Position numbers and translations under genes: made by a program
In this document: positions 25,616-35,554 of the stretch, piece by piece
Position numbering within the stretch: position 1 is the stretch's first letter
Layout: every line of letters starts with the position of its first letter
Assembly (NCBI GenBank): GCA_018969425.1
Contig: JAGWYJ010000001.1
Location: 1-64,000, forward strand
Source of the DNA: Alphaproteobacteria bacterium
GTDB lineage: Bacteria; Pseudomonadota; Alphaproteobacteria; Caulobacterales; Hyphomonadaceae
Length of the DNA stretch: 64,000 bases
Reading direction: 5' to 3'
Notes under the pieces: generated by a model
What the model was told of the DNA's origin: nothing
What the model saw: only the letters and a program-made list of their open reading frames with translations
The model's database searches: none

Positions 25616-27475
25616 TCAGGGGGAGGCCGCCTTACGGCTTTCAATCCAGCGTTCGACGCGGGCCGTCAGCACGGGCAGCGGAACACTTCCGCCTCCCAGA
25701 ACAACGTCATGAAACGCCCTGTAGTCGAAGGCGTCGCCCAGGGCCGCCTTCGCCTGATCGCGCAGCTGCTGGATGCGGATCATGCCGATCTTGTAGGCGG
25801 TCGCCTGCCCCGGGGTGGAGATATATCGGCGCACTTCCGACCGAACCGCGCCTTCAGGGACCGGCGAGTTTTTCATGAAGTACTCAACCGCCTGCTCCTC
25901 AGTCCATCCCTTGGAATGAATGCCGGTATCCAGGACAAGTCTGCAGGCTCTCCAGATTTCGCCGCCAAGACGACCGAAGTCCGAGTAGGGATCCGTATAA
26001 AAACCCATCTCCTTGGCGAGAGCCTCGGCATAAAGCCCCCATCCCTCCGAATATGCGGTGTAGCCATACTGCGTCCGGAACTTCGGAAGTCCCTCACGCT
26101 CCTGAGCGATGGAAATCTGCATATGATGGCCAGGATTTCCTTCGTGAAAGGCGATGCTCTCAAGCTGATAGATCGACATGGCGTTCATGTCGGAGAGATG
26201 AGCATAGAAGACCCCCGGGCGAGAGCCGTCGGGAGCTCCTGCGAAGTAATGCTGCGCTCCGCCCGGCTCCTCGCGAAACGCCTCGACACGCCGAACCTCG
26301 AGAGGCGCTTTGGGAAGAAGGCCGAAATACTCGGGAAGCTTCTTGTTCATGCCGTCCAGGTAGGTGCGCGCCAACGCGAGATACTTTTCACGTCCTTCAT
26401 CGGTATTCGGAAAATAAAACCGCCGATCGGTTCGCATGAAGGTGAAAAACTCTTCGAGGTCGCCCTTGAAGCCGACCGCATCCTTGATTTTCTCCATCTC
26501 CTGGCGGATCCGAGCCACCTCACTGAGCCCCAGCTCATGGATCTCGTCTGCGGTCATCTCAGTGGTCGTCATCTGATTCAGCATGGCGTCGTAGTAAGCT
26601 GCGCCGTTGGGCAGCGAACCGACCCCCTTCGCATCCGGAGAGGTGTTGGCGCGGTCCGCCGTAAGCCAGGCTGACACACGGTCATAGGCCGGCTTCATCT
26701 CATCCTTCATGGCCGAGGTCAGATCCCGCGTGAGCGCCTCAGCGTCCTCCTTGCTGACGAGGCCCGCCTTCAGCAGTCCCTCAATCTTCGTCTTCCCGTC
26801 AGCGAACAGAGCGGAGTCCGCCCCGGCGGAGAAAGGCGCGCCGCTCATGAGGCGCTTCACTTCACCCAGCGCCTGATCATAGGCGAAGCGCGGTTGACGA
26901 ATGCCGTCCGCAGCCGCGGCTTTGGCGCGGTCAAGAAGCTGATCCAGCGCATCATCGATCAGCCGCACCCGGGCGATGTAGGCGTCCATATCCGACCGGG
27001 TCTCGACACGATGGAAGTTGATCAAAAAATTTGGAATGGAGGTGTGCCCGCCGCCCCGGGCAAAGAGGTAGCGCTGCCGCCGGAACGTGTCTGCACGTTC
27101 CTCCCGATCAAGCTCCAGAGCCCACATGTCGTAGGACGTACGGGCCTCCTCATCGAGCAAATCGTACGTGAAATCCGATTTCATGCTGGCAACGCTCTCG
27201 CGTCTCCAGTCCAGCCGACGCTTCAGTCCTTCTTCGCTTCGATCATCCAGCCGGTCATAGCCTTCTCGCCTCCCCTGGGAGGTGAGCTCCTCAGGGCTCA
27301 TGGCGAGCTCTTCCTCGTACTCTGCATCCAGATAGGCGGTCAGCCTCTGACTTTCCGTAGCGACAGCCTGGGCGCGTTCAGCCTGCTCGGCGGCGGCGCG
27401 CTCAGCCGGCGTCGGACCGCAGGCTCCAAGCGCCAGAAGGGCTACAGCCCCAAGAAGACATCTACGCATCGCCAC
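25616..27475 (-). CDS. DUF885 family lipoprotein, putative zinc-dependent carboxypeptidase-like
   Basis: A 619-residue protein with a lipoprotein signal peptide (VALLALGACGPTPAE, lipobox LGAC). The DUF885 core shows the zinc-peptidase-like motif FHEGNPGHHMQISIAQE (about residues 435-451) and downstream TQYGYTAYSEGWGLYAE, with the glutamates that complete the site in gluzincins. The C-terminal part contains YISTPGQATAYKIG, conserved in the family. Peptidase activity is suspected for DUF885 but not established here. It is divergent from the SDR at 27630. Confidence 0.88.
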   Translation of the reverse strand: MAMRRCLLGAVALLALGACGPTPAERAAAEQAERAQAVATESQRLTAYLDAEYEEELAMSPEELTSQGRREGYDRLDDRSEEGLKRRLDWRRESVASMKSDFTYDLLDEEARTSYDMWALELDREERADTFRRQRYLFARGGGHTSIPNFLINFHRVETRSDMDAYIARVRLIDDALDQLLDRAKAAAADGIRQPRFAYDQALGEVKRLMSGAPFSAGADSALFADGKTKIEGLLKAGLVSKEDAEALTRDLTSAMKDEMKPAYDRVSAWLTADRANTSPDAKGVGSLPNGAAYYDAMLNQMTTTEMTADEIHELGLSEVARIRQEMEKIKDAVGFKGDLEEFFTFMRTDRRFYFPNTDEGREKYLALARTYLDGMNKKLPEYFGLLPKAPLEVRRVEAFREEPGGAQHYFAGAPDGSRPGVFYAHLSDMNAMSIYQLESIAFHEGNPGHHMQISIAQEREGLPKFRTQYGYTAYSEGWGLYAEALAKEMGFYTDPYSDFGRLGGEIWRACRLVLDTGIHSKGWTEEQAVEYFMKNSPVPEGAVRSEVRRYISTPGQATAYKIGMIRIQQLRDQAKAALGDAFDYRAFHDVVLGGGSVPLPVLTARVERWIESRKAASP

Positions 27476-27629
27476 CTCACCATCGTTCTGCGCCGCTGAC
27501 CGAAGTCGGCGGACGGATTTCGTCTCGCGTTCTACACCGACAGGAACCGAATGAGAACCTGAGCGCTTTCCCCGACGAGCGTCTCATCATAGAGGTCTTT
27601 CAGGCCAAATCTGAACAGGACCTCGCGCC

Positions 27630-28421
27630 ATGAACCGCTTCACGGGAAAATCGATCATCGTCACAGGCGCCGCCTCCGGGATCGGACGAGCTGCCGCCAT
27701 CCTGTTCGCAGCAGAAGGCGGGCGGGTCCTCGCCGCCGATCGATCGCCCCAGATCCATGAAACGGTGGAGATAATCCGCAAATCCGGAGGTCTCGCCCAC
27801 GGAATGGAGATGGATGCGGGGCATGAGGCCGATGTCAGGAAAATGGTCGGCGAAGCCCTTCGTCTTCACGAGGGTCTCGATGTGCTGTTCGCCAATGCCG
27901 GCGTCTCGGGAGGAATGCCGTCCCTGTTCGAGCAAACGGAGGCCGACTGGAAGGCCGTGCTTCAGGTGAACCTTATCGGTCCGATGCTGGCCATTCAGGC
28001 GGCTGCCCCTGAAATGATCAAGCGCGGGGGCGGCGCTATCGTCTGCACGGCCAGCGTCGCAGGCCTGCGATCCGGCGCCGGGAGCCCTGCCTATTCGGCA
28101 TCGAAGGCCGGAGTGATCAGCCTTGTATCGCTGGCGGCCAATCAGCTCGCGGGCACGGGGGTTCGGGTCAACGGAATCTGCCCCGGGCTGATCGAAACCG
28201 GCATGACCCGCGAGATCTTCACACGCGCCGCCGAACGCGGAACGACAGACCGTATCGGACAGCTTAACCCAACCCGCCGAGCGGGCGTTCCCGAAGAGAT
28301 CGCCCGCGCCGCCCTTTTCCTCGCATCTTCTGACGCAAGCTACATCAACGGCCATGCCCTGGTGGTCGATGGCGGGCTGTCGTCGTCTCTTCCTGTCGTG
28401 CCGCCCAAGCCGCGGGGCTAG
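27630..28421 (+). CDS. SDR-family NAD(P)-dependent oxidoreductase
   Basis: A 263-residue classical SDR. Cofactor loop [17 protein letters not shown] (about residues 11-27), NAG in [10 protein letters not shown], catalytic Ser and YxxxK in [11 protein letters not shown] and [12 protein letters not shown], and C-terminal [14 protein letters not shown]. The acidic residue after strand 2 (LAADRSPQ) suggests NAD(H) preference. The substrate is unknown. It ends 20 nt before the convergent TonB-receptor gene. Confidence 0.9.
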   Translation: MNRFTGKSIIVTGAASGIGRAAAILFAAEGGRVLAADRSPQIHETVEIIRKSGGLAHGMEMDAGHEADVRKMVGEALRLHEGLDVLFANAGVSGGMPSLFEQTEADWKAVLQVNLIGPMLAIQAAAPEMIKRGGGAIVCTASVAGLRSGAGSPAYSASKAGVISLVSLAANQLAGTGVRVNGICPGLIETGMTREIFTRAAERGTTDRIGQLNPTRRAGVPEEIARAALFLASSDASYINGHALVVDGGLSSSLPVVPPKPRG

Positions 28422-28441
28422 AGAAAGACTGACCGCAAGCG

Positions 28442-30457
28442 TCAGTGTCTGGACAGGATGGCGAACCTGAAACCGCGCCCTCCAAGCGGGGCGAGATCCT
28501 TCAGGGGAGATGCGTGCACCCGGACCTCCTCGTCGGTCAGATTGATCCCTTCGAGGATCAACTGAACGTCGTCGGTAAGATTGTAGGACACCTGAGCTCC
28601 GAGGGTGAAGTAGCTATCGGTGGGCAACTCATAGGCGGCGACCTTTGACTGCTCGGCTACCCAACGGAGGTCAAGCCCAGCCCTCAGCCGTTCGGCTTCA
28701 GCTTCTATCCCGAGGCTCGCCGAACCGGGGGGAATGCGCGGAAGGTCCCCTCCCGCGTCCAATTTGGCCCTCACCACGTCTACGCCCAGACGGGCCTTCC
28801 AGGCAGCGCCAGCCGCTGTTCCCAGATCCAGCCCGGCCTCAATCTCGGCGCCGGTGAAAACGGCGTCATCCTGGGCGGCTTCAAACACGGGCAGCCCGTC
28901 AACCGAACCGCCGGAGGGAGCGAGATAGATAAAGTTCGCGAAGTCGAACTGGTAGAGGCTGGCGTCGAACCTGAGCGGGCCTGCGTCCCAGCGAGCGCTC
29001 GCCTCCATGCTTAAGCCTGTCTCGGTGACGAGCGATGCGTCTCCCACCTCGTACTGCCGGGTCGCAAGGTGCGGGCCGTCGGCGAACAACTCCACATCGG
29101 TAGGCGCGCGCTCGGTACGGCTGAAGGTCAACCCCAGAAACAATCGGTCCGTCACATGCTGATGAACACCCAATGATGCGTTGACCGTATCGAACCCACG
29201 CGTCGCTCCGGCGAGATTCTCCAGATCGATGCGATCCAGCCTCAATCCTCCCTCAAGCCCCCACTCGCCCGTATCGAACGTCTCGAAAACAAAGGCTCCC
29301 ACGGATCGGGTCACGGTCGGAGATACGAACGCCTCATCTCCCAGCGCCCGGAAATCGCGCCTCAGACTCTGGAGGCCGAAACTTCCTTCCAGCCCCTGGG
29401 CGCCGCCATGTTCCGCCTCAATGCGAGCCTCATAGCCGCTGTTCGTGAAGACCGTACCGGCAAGGCCGGGCGCCTCAAACTCCGTATGCTCATAGTCCAC
29501 CGCCGACAGAGCGCCCACGAGGCGACGAAGAGGCCCGCGGGCCATATCTATCCCGCCGCGCATATCCAGTCTGGCCTGTTCCATGTCGATGAATGGGCGG
29601 CCGTTGCTATCGCCCTCCCCCTCATGAGCATGACCGCCGACGACCCCGTAGCGAGAGCCGCTCAAACGGATCGCTGCGCCAAGAAAGGCCGAGTCCGAAA
29701 GGTAAGTCAGCCCGGCGCTTAATGCATTGGACTCGACAAACGAGTTCGAAAGGACGCCCGGTTCAACCGCTTCGTCTGCGTGATCCTCGCCTTCCGCCGC
29801 CTCGGCGGCCAGCAGGCGGCGTGACTCTGACAGACCTGGGATTTTCAAGTCGCCTGCCTCCCTGAGAGACAGCGACACCACGCCGACAAGAGATCCCGTT
29901 GAGCCGGTCGCACGCGCGGCCGCCATGGAGCCGCTGTCGACCGTCGTATATCCGGCATAGGCCTGCATCGAGGCGTCTCGGGACGGCGCTCGTTCGACGA
30001 TCAGTCCGTCAATGACGTTGACGACGCCTCCCGAGGCCCCGCCGCCATAAGCAAGGGTCGCCGGCCCCCTGAGAATCTCGATCCGCTCGGCTCCCAGAGG
30101 GTCGCCTGTCACAGCATGGTCAGGACTGGCGGCGGATGCGTCGATCACACCCAGACCATTGGTGAGAACCTGGACGCGCTCAGCGCCCAGACCGCGAATG
30201 ACCGGACGGCTCGCACCCGGGCCAAAGGCTGTGCTTGAGACACCCGGGAGACCCTCCAGCGTATCGCCCAGGCCGCTGCTCAGGCGCAGGGCGATCGCCT
30301 CTTCATCGAGAACCGTCGTGCTGGCGATCAGTTCGTCGCTCGTTCGATCCGGTCCCACGCCGGTCACAACCACCACTTCCGGCGACGCATCGACCGTCTG
30401 GGCCAGGCCGGCGGGCGCCAAAGCCGCCCCGATCGCGAAAAACCAAATTCTCCGCAT
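28442..30457 (-). CDS. TonB-dependent outer-membrane receptor, ZnuD-like (probable zinc uptake)
   Basis: A 671-residue outer-membrane receptor. Signal peptide (MRRIWFFAIGAALAPAGLAQ), plug domain (about residues 40-160) with LGDTLEGLPGVSSTAFG, SRPVIRGLGAERVQVL, ASPDHAVTGDPLGAERIEILRGP, then a 22-strand-type barrel ending GRGFRFAILSRH. The SPDHA plug motif and two His/acid-rich extracellular stretches (EGEDHADEA and GGHAHEGEGD) match the ZnuD zinc-receptor group. ATG at 30457 has GGAGGA 6 nt upstream, and the track's 30637 start would place codons across the operator. A Zur-box-like palindrome lies 16 nt upstream of the ATG. Confidence 0.9.
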   Translation of the reverse strand: MRRIWFFAIGAALAPAGLAQTVDASPEVVVVTGVGPDRTSDELIASTTVLDEEAIALRLSSGLGDTLEGLPGVSSTAFGPGASRPVIRGLGAERVQVLTNGLGVIDASAASPDHAVTGDPLGAERIEILRGPATLAYGGGASGGVVNVIDGLIVERAPSRDASMQAYAGYTTVDSGSMAAARATGSTGSLVGVVSLSLREAGDLKIPGLSESRRLLAAEAAEGEDHADEAVEPGVLSNSFVESNALSAGLTYLSDSAFLGAAIRLSGSRYGVVGGHAHEGEGDSNGRPFIDMEQARLDMRGGIDMARGPLRRLVGALSAVDYEHTEFEAPGLAGTVFTNSGYEARIEAEHGGAQGLEGSFGLQSLRRDFRALGDEAFVSPTVTRSVGAFVFETFDTGEWGLEGGLRLDRIDLENLAGATRGFDTVNASLGVHQHVTDRLFLGLTFSRTERAPTDVELFADGPHLATRQYEVGDASLVTETGLSMEASARWDAGPLRFDASLYQFDFANFIYLAPSGGSVDGLPVFEAAQDDAVFTGAEIEAGLDLGTAAGAAWKARLGVDVVRAKLDAGGDLPRIPPGSASLGIEAEAERLRAGLDLRWVAEQSKVAAYELPTDSYFTLGAQVSYNLTDDVQLILEGINLTDEEVRVHASPLKDLAPLGGRGFRFAILSRH

Positions 30458-30472
30458 GAAGTCCTCCAGAGG

Positions 30473-30492
30473 TGATATGTTATAATATATCA
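30473..30492 (-). promoter_or_regulatory. Zur-box-like operator upstream of the ZnuD-like receptor
   Basis: TGATATGTTATAATATATCA is a palindrome with one mismatched pair. Its core ATGTTATAATATATCAT differs at one position from the proteobacterial Zur consensus ATGTTATA-N-TATAACAT. It sits directly before the Shine-Dalgarno and is the most AT-rich stretch nearby, and it may overlap the -10. Zur binding here would repress the receptor when zinc is sufficient. Confidence 0.8.
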
Positions 30493-30677
30493 TTTTCCTC
30501 CAAAGAGGCAAGGCGTGAGTTGAAAACGGCGGCGGCCTGAAGGTCCTTCCCGGACAGCCTCTTTGACGGAGCGGATCGAGCCTTTTCCGCAGACCGGCGG
30601 ACTTGTCTGCAACCCGCCCCCTCGAAGCGGGAGACAAACCAGTCTAGTCTGAGCTCATAGCCCGCCGCGGAGCCGTC

Positions 30678-31334
30678 ATGATCAAGCACCTGCCCAATGC
30701 GCTCACCGTCACCCGCTTCGTGCTGGCGCCGTTCGTGGCTTACGCGCTCTACATCGCCCTCTCCCTACCCCTGGACGCCGCCTCCGAGCCTCTGACCTAT
30801 CCTGAGCGCCTTGCCGAGGCGGAAAACTGGGCGCTCCTCGCGGCCGGGCTGTTCGTGTTCGCCGCCCTCACCGACCTCTTCGACGGTATGGCCGCCAGAG
30901 CGCTCAAGACGGATTCGAAGTTCGGACGGATTCTCGACCCGATCGCCGACAAAGCCCTGGTCGGTCTGCCTCTTCTCGCCGTTTCGGTACACGCCTACCG
31001 CGCCGACTGGCCGTTCTGGGCGGCGATAGCAGCTGGAAGCGTGATCATTGTCGGACGCGACAGCCTGATGACCATCCTCCGGCTCACCGCTCGCGACGGG
31101 GAAGGCGCGCGGGTCTCGTCTCTGGCCAAGTGGAAGACGGCCCTTGAACTCGTCTGTGTCGGGTGCCCTGTTCTCCTCGCGGCGGCGCCGGCGATCGTGA
31201 AGACCATCGGCGCAGGCGACGGCTTCGCCGCAAGCCCCTCGCTCCTCATGGGCTGGACAGGTCTCCTGGGGGCTACGGCGGCTCTATCAGTCCTGACAGC
31301 CGTCCAGTATCTCACGCCGCCCAAATCGTCGTGA
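30678..31334 (+). CDS. pgsA: CDP-diacylglycerol--glycerol-3-phosphate 3-phosphatidyltransferase
   Basis: A 218-residue integral membrane enzyme making phosphatidylglycerol phosphate. The CDP-alcohol phosphotransferase signature D-x2-DG-x2-AR-x8-G-x3-D-x3-D is complete in DLFDGMAARALKTDSKFGRILDPIADK (about residues 73-99). About five hydrophobic helices are present, and the N-terminus KHLPNALTVTRF is typical of PgsA. It has a CGGAG 5 nt upstream and ends with a strong hairpin. PgsA rather than PssA is chosen on this N-terminus and motif context. Confidence 0.92.
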   Translation: MIKHLPNALTVTRFVLAPFVAYALYIALSLPLDAASEPLTYPERLAEAENWALLAAGLFVFAALTDLFDGMAARALKTDSKFGRILDPIADKALVGLPLLAVSVHAYRADWPFWAAIAAGSVIIVGRDSLMTILRLTARDGEGARVSSLAKWKTALELVCVGCPVLLAAAPAIVKTIGAGDGFAASPSLLMGWTGLLGATAALSVLTAVQYLTPPKSS

Positions 31335-31367
31335 CCCCTTCACCCGCATGATGTCTGAAAACGGTTA

Positions 31368-31397
31368 GGCCGCACCTGTGGGACGACAGGTGCGGCC
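31368..31397 (+). terminator. Strong hairpin after pgsA
   Basis: GGCCGCACCTGT / ACAGGTGCGGCC, a perfect 12-bp stem with a 6-nt loop, 34 nt after the pgsA stop. No U-run follows on the plus strand, while the minus-strand side ends in TAACCGTTTT, so it may also stop transcripts from the right. Confidence 0.7.
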
Positions 31398-31580
31398 AAA
31401 TCCGACAGGCGGGACCGGAGGGGACGGCGCCCGCGCCTGCCTCGTCAATCCGATCGTGCAGCGAGGGGAACAGGCGCACTCGGATCCACGACGAAGTCTG
31501 CTCCCAGCCCATGAAAAATGGGTGAACTCAGCCTCGCGAAGTTTAACGTTCCGACCGCGCAGGCCGACCGGCCCCCATGA

Positions 31581-32939
31581 TCAGGCCGCCCGGATCGTCG
31601 ACAGGAAGCGATCCACCTGGGTGCGCAGCTGCTCGGCCTGACGACCCAGCTCAGAGGAGGCGCTCACGACCTCCCCGGCCGCGGCGCCGGTCTCAGACGC
31701 CTCGCGCTGCACCAGAGAGATATTGCTGGTCACATCCTGGGTGCCGGCTGCGGCTTCCTGGGTATTGCGGGCGATCTCACGGGTCGTTGCAGACTGCTCT
31801 TCGACGGCCGCGTTGATCGCTGCGGAAACCGTATCGATCTCGTTGATCGTCGTCTGAATGGCGAGAATGGCATCGACCGACTGCCGGGTGATGCCTTGCA
31901 TACTGGCGATCTGCGCGGCGATATCTTCCGTCGCGCGCGCCGTCTGACCGGCAAGCGACTTCACCTCGGACGCCACAACAGCGAAACCGCGCCCCGCCTC
32001 ACCCGCGCGTGCGCTTTCAATGGTGGCGTTGAGAGCGAGAAGGTTGGTCTGAGCGGCGATATCCGAGATAAGGGATACGACCTCGCCGATCTTGTTGGCG
32101 GCCTGGGAGAGCTGCGACATGGTTTCGCTCGTATCCCGGGCGCGGATCACGGCATTGGCGACGATGCGCGAGGCGTGGGTCACCTGACCTGCGATCTCCG
32201 TCACGGACCGGCCCATTTCCTCCGCGGAGGAGGCGACGACCGTCACATTGCTGGTGGCCTGCTCGGCTGCCGCCGATACAGCGATCGCTTTTCCCGTTGT
32301 CGATTCTGCGATCGAGGCCATGGTCTTGGCGGTCAGCTCAAGCTCAGTTGCGGCGGACGCAACCGAGTCAACGATTCCGCCAACCGAATTTTCAAACGTC
32401 TGCGCAATATTATTGAGCAGCTTCTGTTTCGCGATTTCCTCGGCTTCCAGATAGATCGAGATCGCAAAATCCATGTCGAGCATCGCCGCCCTTATAAAAG
32501 CTCCTGACAGGCGCTCGACTTCCGCGTGAAACGCCTTGGGCGACTTCAGCTTCTTATTGGCGTGACAATTGACGGCGATGAGGTTCACCACCCTCGAGAT
32601 GATGAAATTGTAACCCGCGATGTACCAACGAGGTTCAAGACCGATCCTGGCGTGGGTCTCTCCAATCCTTCGAACCGACCGAACGTAGTCTTCGTTGAAA
32701 TCGCCACGAAGGATCAGGCCCCAATGGTCCGCCTGCTTCTGGCTGGCGTGAAGCATCATCGCCTCGCTGGAAAACATCCCAGCCATCTGGGGCCATTTCC
32801 TGAGATGCTCATAAAACTGCCGGAGGATTCCGGGCAAAGCCTCCCGAACAGCCGGCTCCAGCTCCCGAAGAGCTTTCTGAGACACATGGTCGATCTGCAG
32901 GAATCTGAGACGCTCAGCGATATCCACATTGGCTGCCAT
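31581..32939 (-). CDS. Globin-coupled methyl-accepting chemotaxis protein (soluble, HemAT-like)
   Basis: A 452-residue cytosolic receptor with no membrane helix. The N-terminal globin-coupled sensor domain (about residues 10-165) contains [19 protein letters not shown], the conserved family segment with the haem-proximal His (about 96). The signalling domain (about 200-450) has the MCP hairpin core [40 protein letters not shown]. The likely role is oxygen or redox-gas sensing fed into CheA. A CtrA-like box lies 64-78 nt upstream of the ATG, consistent with motility-gene control. No che genes are in the window. Confidence 0.93.
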   Translation of the reverse strand: MAANVDIAERLRFLQIDHVSQKALRELEPAVREALPGILRQFYEHLRKWPQMAGMFSSEAMMLHASQKQADHWGLILRGDFNEDYVRSVRRIGETHARIGLEPRWYIAGYNFIISRVVNLIAVNCHANKKLKSPKAFHAEVERLSGAFIRAAMLDMDFAISIYLEAEEIAKQKLLNNIAQTFENSVGGIVDSVASAATELELTAKTMASIAESTTGKAIAVSAAAEQATSNVTVVASSAEEMGRSVTEIAGQVTHASRIVANAVIRARDTSETMSQLSQAANKIGEVVSLISDIAAQTNLLALNATIESARAGEAGRGFAVVASEVKSLAGQTARATEDIAAQIASMQGITRQSVDAILAIQTTINEIDTVSAAINAAVEEQSATTREIARNTQEAAAGTQDVTSNISLVQREASETGAAAGEVVSASSELGRQAEQLRTQVDRFLSTIRAA

Positions 32940-33002
32940 AGGACACCATCCTCAAACGTCGACCCGGCGGGTCGTGCGAATGGTTAACGTCGTGGAAGTC
33001 GA

Positions 33003-33017
33003 TTTACGTCGAGTTAA
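33003..33017 (-). promoter_or_regulatory. CtrA-box-like site upstream of the chemoreceptor
   Basis: TTTA-CGTCGAG-TTAA on the plus strand (TTAA-CTCGACG-TAAA on the coding strand) matches TTAA-N7-TTAA at 7 of 8 fixed positions. An extra GTTAAC lies at 32984-32989. CtrA regulates motility and chemotaxis genes in this group of bacteria. Confidence 0.5.
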
Positions 33018-33082
33018 CGACGAACCCGAACCGAGCGGTTTTGGGCCGCTTGCGCTGAATGGTCGCTGGCCAGCGAGGCCAA

Positions 33083-33982
33083 TCAGGGCTCAAGCCGGCT
33101 CAGGTCGCCCCGCAAGAGCTGCAGGATCGCAGAAAAGTCCCGTCCGCCATATCCGAGCCTGTCGAAAAGCGCATAGGTGGCTTCCGCCTGCGCCGCGAGG
33201 GGGGTGGCGGCTCCAGAGCGCGCCGCCGCCTCCTGAGCGAGCTTCAGATCCTTGAGCATCATGGCTGAGGCGAAGCCGCCTTCATAATTTCGATCGGCCG
33301 GGGTCTGGGGTCCCACGCCCGGCCACGGGGCATAGGTTGTGAGCGACCAGCACTGACCGGAACTTTTGGAGGCGATCTCGAAAAACCTGTCCGGAGCGAG
33401 CCCCAGGCGTTCTGCGAGGGCGAAGGCCTCGCAGACCCCAATCATCGAGATCCCCAACAGCATGTTATTGCAAATCTTCGCCGCCTGCCCGGCGCCGTGT
33501 TCACCCGCCCGAATGACGACCCTGGCCATGGGCGACAGAGCCGCTTCGACATCAGCGAAGACCTCCTCGGAACACCCGACCATGAAGGCGAGCGTTCCGG
33601 CCTCCGCCGCCGCCGTTCCTCCGGATACAGGCGCGTCGGCGAAGCGAAAGCCCGCCTCGGAGGCTTTTCCCGCAACCGCCCTCGCCGTATCGACGTCAAT
33701 CGTCGAGCAGTCCACCAGAAGCGCGGAGGAGGACGCGTAAGGGAGGACCTGCTCCTCATAGACGCGCCTCACATGAGGCCCCGCCGGCAGCATGGTGACC
33801 ACCACATCGGCGCCGCTTACGGCCGCTGCGGCGCTCTCGCACGTTTCGAGCCCCGCCAACCTTGCACGCTCCATGGCCGCAGAGGACAGATCGAACGCCT
33901 TGACGCGCCGTCCGGCGAGCCCCTGACGGGCAGCCATGCCGGCGCCCATATTCCCGAGACCGATAAACGCAACGCAGCTCAT
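33083..33982 (-). CDS. mmsB: 3-hydroxyisobutyrate dehydrogenase
   Basis: A 299-residue NAD+-dependent beta-hydroxyacid dehydrogenase, oxidising 3-hydroxyisobutyrate to methylmalonate semialdehyde in valine breakdown. Rossmann motif IGLGNMGAGMA (about residues 6-16), substrate motif DAPVSGGTAAAEAGTLAFMVG (about 115-135), and the catalytic Lys in GAGQAAKICNNML (about 163-175). It sits 60 nt downstream of mmsA, whose product uses its reaction product, which supports the specific assignment over other family members. Confidence 0.92.
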   Translation of the reverse strand: MSCVAFIGLGNMGAGMAARQGLAGRRVKAFDLSSAAMERARLAGLETCESAAAAVSGADVVVTMLPAGPHVRRVYEEQVLPYASSSALLVDCSTIDVDTARAVAGKASEAGFRFADAPVSGGTAAAEAGTLAFMVGCSEEVFADVEAALSPMARVVIRAGEHGAGQAAKICNNMLLGISMIGVCEAFALAERLGLAPDRFFEIASKSSGQCWSLTTYAPWPGVGPQTPADRNYEGGFASAMMLKDLKLAQEAAARSGAATPLAAQAEATYALFDRLGYGGRDFSAILQLLRGDLSRLEP

Positions 33983-34042
33983 TTCAACACCCTCACGGGA
34001 ACAGCCTTCAGGAGTTATCTCGGACGACGGCCCGTCACGCTG

Positions 34043-35554
34043 TCATTTCATGGTCGGGATGACAAAGGAGGACTCCGCCACGCCGCCTTCCGGCCAGCGC
34101 GCCGTCACAGTCTTGATCTTTGTCCAGAACTTCACGCCTTCCATGCCGTGCTGGTTGGTGTCGCCGAACGCCGATCGCTTCCATCCCCCAAAGGTATGGT
34201 AGGCCACCGGCACAGGGATCGGCACATTGACCCCCACCATGCCCACATTCACACGCGAGGCGAACTCGCGGGCCGCTTTGCCGCTGCGAGTGAACACCGC
34301 AACACCGTTGCCATACTGGTGTCGGCTGGGGAGCTCGATCGCCTCCTCCAGGGTCTCAACCCGCACCATCTGCAGAACTGGTCCGAAAATCTCCTCATGA
34401 TAGGTCTTCATCCCAGGCTTAACCCCGTCAAACAGGGTCGGTCCGATAAAGAAACCCTTCTCATAGCCCTGAAGAGCGAAGCCTCGTCCATCGACCACAA
34501 GCTCCGCGCCCTCCTCCTGACCGATACGAATATAATCGGCGATCCTGTTTCTATGAGCTGCGGAGACCACCGGACCGTACTGGGCGCCCGGATCGTTCGA
34601 AACGCCGACACGCAGAGTGCCGATCTCGGCGATCAGCCGCTCACGGAGCTCATCTGCGGTGCGCCGCCCGACAGGAACCACGACCGGCAACGCCATGCAG
34701 CGTTCCCCAGCGGAGCCGAAGGCCGCACTGACCAGATCCTTGACCGTCTGGTCCATGTCCGCATCCGGCAGCACCACGCCATGGTTCTTCGCCCCGCCCA
34801 TGGCCTGAACGCGCTTCCCGTTCGCCGCGCCGGTCATATAGATATATTGGGCGATGTCAGACGATCCGACGAAGCTCACCGCGCGAATGTCAGGGTGATG
34901 GAGGATCGCGTCGACCGCCGTCTTGTCTCCATGAACCACATTGAGAACGCCGCGAACATCCAGCCCCGCGGCGGCGCCCGCCTCAAGAAACAGCTCCGCA
35001 AGGCGGACTGGGACGCTCGGGTCCTTTTCCGAAGGCTTGAGAATGAACGTATTTCCGACAGCGACGGCGACCCCGAACATCCACATCGGAATCATAGCCG
35101 GGAAGTTGAACGGCGTGATCCCAGCGACAACACCGAGAGACTGGCGCATGGAGTAGACGTCGATGCCAGGCCCTGCGCCTTCAGTATACTCTCCCTTGAG
35201 CGCGTGAGGGATGCCGCAGGCGAATTCGATCACCTCGAGGCCGCGCTGAATATCGCCCTTGGAGTCGGCGATCACCTTCCCGTGTTCGCTCGACAGAAGT
35301 TCGGCGAGCGAGTTCATATTCGCCTCAACCAGACGCTTGAACTCAAACATCACGCGTGCGCGTCGCTGCGGGTTGACGGACGACCAGGCAGGGTGAGCGG
35401 CGGCGGCGGCCCGAACGGCCTGATCGACATCCTCGACGGAGGAGAACCCCACTTTCGCCTGAACTTCACCCGTGTTGGGATCGAAAACATCGCCCGCCCG
35501 ACCGCTGCTGGCCGGCCGGGCGACTCCGTCGACAAAACCCTCGATGCGTCTCAT
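34043..35554 (-). CDS. mmsA: Methylmalonate-semialdehyde dehydrogenase (CoA-acylating)
   Basis: A 503-residue NAD-dependent aldehyde dehydrogenase that converts methylmalonate semialdehyde to propionyl-CoA. MmsA features are ITPFNFPAMIPMWM, SFVGSSDIAQYIY, AMGGAKNHGVVLPDAD and the nucleophile segment FGSAGERCMALPVVV, where the Cys follows ER as in the CoA-acylating type. The start at 35554 (MRRIEGFVDGV) has GGAGAGAGGA upstream, and the track's 35647 start would add a non-family leader. It forms the valine-catabolic mmsA-mmsB operon. Confidence 0.95.
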   Translation of the reverse strand: MRRIEGFVDGVARPASSGRAGDVFDPNTGEVQAKVGFSSVEDVDQAVRAAAAAHPAWSSVNPQRRARVMFEFKRLVEANMNSLAELLSSEHGKVIADSKGDIQRGLEVIEFACGIPHALKGEYTEGAGPGIDVYSMRQSLGVVAGITPFNFPAMIPMWMFGVAVAVGNTFILKPSEKDPSVPVRLAELFLEAGAAAGLDVRGVLNVVHGDKTAVDAILHHPDIRAVSFVGSSDIAQYIYMTGAANGKRVQAMGGAKNHGVVLPDADMDQTVKDLVSAAFGSAGERCMALPVVVPVGRRTADELRERLIAEIGTLRVGVSNDPGAQYGPVVSAAHRNRIADYIRIGQEEGAELVVDGRGFALQGYEKGFFIGPTLFDGVKPGMKTYHEEIFGPVLQMVRVETLEEAIELPSRHQYGNGVAVFTRSGKAAREFASRVNVGMVGVNVPIPVPVAYHTFGGWKRSAFGDTNQHGMEGVKFWTKIKTVTARWPEGGVAESSFVIPTMK

